Assembly (NCBI GenBank): GCA_003641345.1 | Contig: QNAD01000052.1 | Location: 1-9,430 of the forward strand | Length of the DNA: 9,430 nucleotides | Source of the DNA: Candidatus Zixiibacteriota bacterium | GTDB lineage: Bacteria > Zixibacteria > MSB-5A5 > GN15 > FEB-12 | Direction of reading: 5' to 3' | In this document: in pieces, positions 6,210-9,430 of the stretch | Layout of the letters: the number at the start of each line of letters is the position of its first letter | Position numbering within the stretch: the first letter of the stretch is position 1 | Position numbers and translations under genes: made by a program | The notes under the pieces: generated by a model | What the model saw: only the letters and a program-made list of their open reading frames with translations | Told to the model about the DNA's origin: nothing | The model's database searches: none

Positions 6210-7694
6210 ATGAAATTTATAAGTTCTTTTATATTCTGTCTGATTGTAATCCTCATTGGAGTTAACGTCAATGCGGCTAAAGTCAATAATGTTGACGTTT
6301 ACTACGAAAACGGTAAGACTTGTGCAGCTATTGAAGTTGATGGAACAATTAGATTTACTCATCAGATTGAAGATGCAAAAGATGGTAAGCCGTTTAGAAT
6401 AATTGTAGATATTCTCTCAGCTACCCATAATCTTGGAGCCAAAAGTTTTGTTAATTTGCCGAAAAGTTCCATATTGAAAATTAGATCAAGCCAATATTGC
6501 GTAAAGCCAGAAAATGTTGTTCGGGTTGTTTTTGATATGGCTCATGAATCTGTTTACAGTATTGATTTAAGTGGAAATGTTATTAAAGTTTCTATTCCTG
6601 ATAAATCAACAAAATCATTTGAGAGATGGTCATCGAAGAAATTCTTAGCTGGTTTGAAACCGAAAAAAGAATCCAAGCAAAAGTTGGCTGTCAAAAAAGA
6701 AACAAAAAAACAACCTAAAACTTTTGCTCAAATCAATAATTCAATTGAAAAAGACAGGTTGGCTTCTTTAGGTAGTAATAAGACAAAAAAACAAACAAAA
6801 ACTACCGTTAAAATTGTCGCCAAAGAATCTAAACAAAATTATGGACCCAAATTCGACTCCAAATTATTAGCTGATGCTTCCCATTCTAAAATAAAAACAG
6901 AGAAAAAAGATGCTACTAAAAAAGTAGCAATAAAACCTATTGTTACAACTAAAAAAGTAAATAAATTGGCAGTAAAAAAAGCTGTCGAACCTAAAAAAAC
7001 TGACAACTCAAAAGTAGTGAAAGGGCAGGTTAAAAAAGGTCCAGCACCGAAACCAAAAACAGAGCAAAAAACTGTTTATGCAAGTAAAAGCAATTTTTCT
7101 GATAAAAAAGAAGCAGTTCAAAAGAGTAAAACTGTCGTAACTAAATCAGACAAGAAAAGTACTCTCAAGAAAAACAAAGTTGTTGCTCAGACGACCAAGA
7201 AAAAGAACCCTTCCACAAAAACTAAAACAGTTGCTTTAAATACAGACAAGAAAAAATCTGAAAATACCAAAACGACAGTTGCGAAAGTTAAAAAGAAAAA
7301 ATCAAATACTTCCAGGTTCCGTCGTTCGGCAACAGAAAATCGCAAAATTAAGGGTACGATGGTTGCTGAATTCCCGAGAAGATTGGTGATTAAATACAAA
7401 ACCCGCTTGAATAGGGACCCTTTTGAAACTCTTATTAATGAGACCAAAATCAACAATTCTCTTATTCAGAAAAAACTACCTAATGTCGAAGGTCTCAAAT
7501 TGGTAGGTATTATTGATTCCGAAACTGAAAAAAATCGTGCTTTGTTCGAAGATGCTGACGGTTTTGGGTATATTTTGAAATCCGGTGATAAAGTTAAAAA
7601 AGGTTATGTTCTACGTGTGGAAAATGATAAAGTCTATTTCCAAATTTTTGAATATGGTTGGAGCAGAACAGTAGCTTTGAATCTTGAAGAATAA
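6210..7694 (+). CDS. AMIN domain, lysine-rich linker and PilP domain fusion
   Basis: 494 aa. A Sec signal peptide (about 1-23, ending VNA-A) has no lipobox, unlike many PilP lipoproteins. Residues about 24-130 resemble an AMIN domain: beta strands such as RIIVDIL (63-69), LKIRSSQ (89-95) and VVRVVFDM (103-110). Residues about 141-380 are low-complexity and strongly basic, with roughly 69 lysines in 240 residues by hand count. The last 105 residues or so match PilP: DPFETLI (403-409), LPNVEGLKLVGIID (423-436), ALFEDADGFGYILKSGD (444-460), GYVLRV and a terminal W-R-VALNL. PilP joins PilN/PilO to the secretin; AMIN domains bind peptidoglycan and normally sit in PilQ. AGGAGAA overlapping the pilO stop supports the start. 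Two cysteines (38, 97) in the AMIN part could form a disulfide. PilP end and operon position are strong; AMIN is a pattern-based call. Confidence 0.85.
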   Translation: MKFISSFIFCLIVILIGVNVNAAKVNNVDVYYENGKTCAAIEVDGTIRFTHQIEDAKDGKPFRIIVDILSATHNLGAKSFVNLPKSSILKIRSSQYCVKPENVVRVVFDMAHESVYSIDLSGNVIKVSIPDKSTKSFERWSSKKFLAGLKPKKESKQKLAVKKETKKQPKTFAQINNSIEKDRLASLGSNKTKKQTKTTVKIVAKESKQNYGPKFDSKLLADASHSKIKTEKKDATKKVAIKPIVTTKKVNKLAVKKAVEPKKTDNSKVVKGQVKKGPAPKPKTEQKTVYASKSNFSDKKEAVQKSKTVVTKSDKKSTLKKNKVVAQTTKKKNPSTKTKTVALNTDKKKSENTKTTVAKVKKKKSNTSRFRRSATENRKIKGTMVAEFPRRLVIKYKTRLNRDPFETLINETKINNSLIQKKLPNVEGLKLVGIIDSETEKNRALFEDADGFGYILKSGDKVKKGYVLRVENDKVYFQIFEYGWSRTVALNLEE

Positions 7695-7715
7695 TGATGA
7701 AAGGACGGCAATAGT

Positions 7716-9002
7716 ATGTTGAAAAGTTGGAACAAAATTTTAATTACACTGGCTACAATTGTTTTAATGTTCGTTATGCTCTACCCGGTGTATGCTGAAG
7801 AAGAAAAGAAGGATCCAACTGCCCCTATGAAAAATTTACAGTTTCAGGCGGCAGAAATAAATTCGGTTCTTAATTTTCTTGCTGATTATGGCGGTGTAAA
7901 TGTTGTTGTGTCGCCTAAAGTTAAGGGGACGGTAACAATTAAATTGAATGATATACTATGGCGAGATGCTATGGACATTATCGCCAGAACTTACGGTTTG
8001 GTTGTTGTAGAAGAAAAACAGGGATATCTTAGAGTTCTTAATATAGGAGATTATCATAAAGAAGTTTCCGAATATGAGAAACATAATAAAGAACAGAGAG
8101 AAATTGTTTCGTTGGAAACAAAGATTGTTCAAATCTCGAATTCATCAGCTGAAGATATTGTTTCTTCGGTTAAATCGTTACTGACTCCTGAAAGAGGACA
8201 GGCAATTGCCGACATACGTTCTAACTCTATTATTGTACAGGAAATCCCAGACAATATGGAAACAGTGCTGAAATTTATTGCTGAATTAGATAAACCTGCT
8301 AAACAGATTAAAATCTCCGCTCAAATGTTGGAAGTATTTACAAAAGATATTGAGGAACTTGGAATAAGTTGGGGCGCTAGTGGCACTTATGCTACTGAGT
8401 CCGGACGTTCCTTTGAGCAGGAAGCCAATGTATTTAATCGTACTTCTGATCCTGCAGGTTCTTATCAGGTATTTGCGATTCAGAACGGTTGGAGTGTTGA
8501 TGCGGTTGTAGAAGCTATCGTTAATTCAGGTAAGGGCAAAGTTTTGGCTCATCCGGAAATAACTACTGTTGACAATAAAGAAGCCAGGATTCAGATGGGG
8601 CAGAAAATCCCAGTCAAGCAATTTGATGAATCAGGTAATATTGTTATAACATTTGAAGAAGTTGGAACAATACTTAAAGTTACTCCGCACATTACTGCAG
8701 AAGATCGAATATTAATGCATCTTGTTCCGGAACGTTCTACTTATGAATATGACCCAAATGGAGTTATTATTAGTATTAGCACTGCTGAAACTAATGTTAT
8801 TGTTGAAAATGGACAAACCGCTGTTATCGGTGGTTTAACTACTCAGGACGAAGTTTCCAATGAGGTTGGTGTCCCGATTTTAAAAGATATTCCAATTGTC
8901 GGATTACTTTTCAAGTACACAAACAACCGACTTGAAAGCCGTGATCTGGTGATTTTTGTTACGCCTACCATCATTGAAGATGGTTTCGCAATGGAAGGGT
9001 AA
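7716..9002 (+). CDS. pilQ: Type IV pilus secretin PilQ (short form)
   Basis: 428 aa, much shorter than typical PilQ (about 600-800 aa). A signal peptide (about 1-27, ending VYA) precedes an STN/N0-like domain (about 40-110, with LNFLADYGGVNVVVSP), an N1/NolW-type domain (about 130-195) and the secretin barrel domain (about 198-420). Signature stretches are GKGKVLAHPEITTVDN (272-287), EARIQMGQKIPV (289-300), EVGTILKVTPHIT (315-327) and GVPILKDIPIVGLLFK (385-400). It forms the outer-membrane gate for the pilus. No AMIN domain is present at the N-terminus; one appears in the preceding gene. An in-frame TGA at 7698-7700 and AAGGACGG at 7701-7708 support the start. Last gene of the operon, 21 bases after its neighbour. 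Confidence 0.95.
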   Translation: MLKSWNKILITLATIVLMFVMLYPVYAEEEKKDPTAPMKNLQFQAAEINSVLNFLADYGGVNVVVSPKVKGTVTIKLNDILWRDAMDIIARTYGLVVVEEKQGYLRVLNIGDYHKEVSEYEKHNKEQREIVSLETKIVQISNSSAEDIVSSVKSLLTPERGQAIADIRSNSIIVQEIPDNMETVLKFIAELDKPAKQIKISAQMLEVFTKDIEELGISWGASGTYATESGRSFEQEANVFNRTSDPAGSYQVFAIQNGWSVDAVVEAIVNSGKGKVLAHPEITTVDNKEARIQMGQKIPVKQFDESGNIVITFEEVGTILKVTPHITAEDRILMHLVPERSTYEYDPNGVIISISTAETNVIVENGQTAVIGGLTTQDEVSNEVGVPILKDIPIVGLLFKYTNNRLESRDLVIFVTPTIIEDGFAMEG

Positions 9003-9010
9003 ATATTTGT

Positions 9011-9036
9011 CCCCCTCGGGATTACCGAGGGGGTTT
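9011..9036 (+). terminator. Terminator closing the pil operon
   Basis: A perfect 9-bp stem CCCCCTCGG/CCGAGGGGG (9011-9019/9025-9033) with a 5-base loop starts 8 bases past the pilQ stop codon. The following tract is only TTT then ATTATAATAA, so termination may be partial and some readthrough into the lipoprotein gene is possible. Confidence 0.75.
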
Positions 9037-9090
9037 ATTATAATAAACATCAAACAGGTGAATTGGTTTTTATAGGATTTAGGAGAGAAT

Positions 9091-9430
9091 ATGTTTAATA
9101 AAAGAAAACTTGTAATAATAATAATGATGTTGTCTTTGTTGGTAATGTCCGGATTTTTGGGCTGTAGTTCCAAGTCTGTTTCAGATGAAGTAACCGGTAC
9201 AACATCCCTCAGCGTTAGTGCGTCTCCTCCGGCTCTTACAATCGGTGAAACTTCTGTTGTAGAAGCAAATTTGACAGATGGTACGGTAGCTATTCCTAAT
9301 CAGGAATTAACCTTTACTGTTGAGCCGAGTAGTGCAGGATATTTTTCTCCAGTTATTGACACTACCAATGTTAGTGGTATTGCAGCTACTGTTTTTACTT
9401 CCACTACATCCGGTACAGCTACGATAACAG
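9091..9430 (+). CDS. Lipoprotein with bacterial Ig-like domain, partial (runs off the right edge)
   Basis: 113 codons are visible with no stop. Ribosome binding site AGGAGA (9081-9086) sits just before the ATG. A basic start (MFNKRK) and hydrophobic run lead to a lipobox-like FLGC, with Cys25 the probable lipidated residue; Phe at -3 is slightly off consensus. From about residue 38 the sequence reads as a Big_1/invasin-type Ig-like domain: a 'SVSASPPALTIGET' start, 'NQELTFTVEPSSAGYF', then 'TTNVSGIAATVFTS' and 'SGTATIT', the usual 'tTd..G.a...l.s...Gta' pattern. The protein is therefore likely anchored in a membrane with one or more beta-sandwich repeats outside the window. It lies 88 bases after pilQ, behind a terminator, so it may be a separate unit. 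Function unknown; a role at the pilus exit or cell surface is only suggested by position. Confidence 0.8.
   Translation, partial: MFNKRKLVIIIMMLSLLVMSGFLGCSSKSVSDEVTGTTSLSVSASPPALTIGETSVVEANLTDGTVAIPNQELTFTVEPSSAGYFSPVIDTTNVSGIAATVFTSTTSGTATIT

Noticed and set aside
7187..7456. Minus-strand open frame of 89 codons inside the PilP-like gene
   Set aside because: It is the antisense shadow of the lysine-rich linker (AAA read as TTT gives a Phe/Leu/Val-rich pseudo-membrane protein), with no independent gene context.
8904..9173. Minus-strand open frame of 89 codons across the end of pilQ
   Set aside because: It overlaps the conserved C-terminus of pilQ, the terminator and the lipoprotein start; its composition shows no recognisable domain.
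1..9430. CRISPR arrays, tRNA/rRNA genes, insertion sequences, attachment sites
   Set aside because: No regularly spaced repeats, no tRNA-like cloverleaf with CCA or TΨC-type motif, no transposase or integrase reading frame was seen on either strand.

Overview
The window is AT-rich and has the layout of a bacterial chromosome. It carries the inner-membrane alignment complex and secretin of a type IV pilus: pilM, pilN, pilO, a PilP-like gene and pilQ on the + strand. The surrounding genes encode a GspH/FimT-like minor pseudopilin, a secreted subtilisin-like protease on the - strand, and the start of an Ig-like lipoprotein. The protease ends in a dockerin-like module of the 'GDAN.SG.I.I.D.TYLV..LF..GP.P' style. 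I associate that style with FCB-group candidate phyla such as Zixibacteria. The placement is an inference from style, not a database result.

Layout. Positions 1-298 hold no convincing gene but are rich in inverted repeats: a long stem-loop at 8-55, further potential helices to 161, a minus-strand terminator at 183-212 and a plus-strand terminator at 241-273. The protease gene occupies 299-2644 (-). The divergent intergenic region 2645-2971 holds a good sigma-70-type promoter for the protease and, on the other strand, a GG-N10-GC sigma-54-type promoter candidate for the pseudopilin (2972-3499), which has its own strong terminator. A 261-base gap precedes pilM. From pilM (3761) to pilQ (ends 9002) the five genes are separated by only 7, 12, 9 and 21 bases, which is a clear operon. 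It closes with a perfect 9-bp stem terminator. A lipoprotein gene starts at 9091 and runs off the right edge.

How the genes work together. PilM is a cytoplasmic actin-like protein that docks on the N-terminus of PilN. PilN and PilO form the inner-membrane coiled-coil/ferredoxin-fold heterodimer. The PilP-like protein bridges the periplasm to the PilQ secretin in the outer membrane. The pseudopilin would be a minor component that primes or modifies the pilus fibre. The pilus motors (PilB/PilT), platform (PilC), prepilin peptidase and major pilin are not in the window.

Most notable points. (1) The protein in the PilP slot is a 494-residue composite: an N-terminal AMIN-like domain, about 240 lysine-rich residues and a C-terminal PilP domain. 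PilQ is unusually short (428 aa) and has no AMIN domain, so the peptidoglycan-anchoring module appears to have moved from the secretin to its periplasmic partner. (2) The left-edge non-coding region reuses one 9-bp complementary pair in two hairpins of opposite arm order, and its wobble pairs favour plus-strand RNA. (3) A sigma-54-like promoter precedes the pseudopilin gene.
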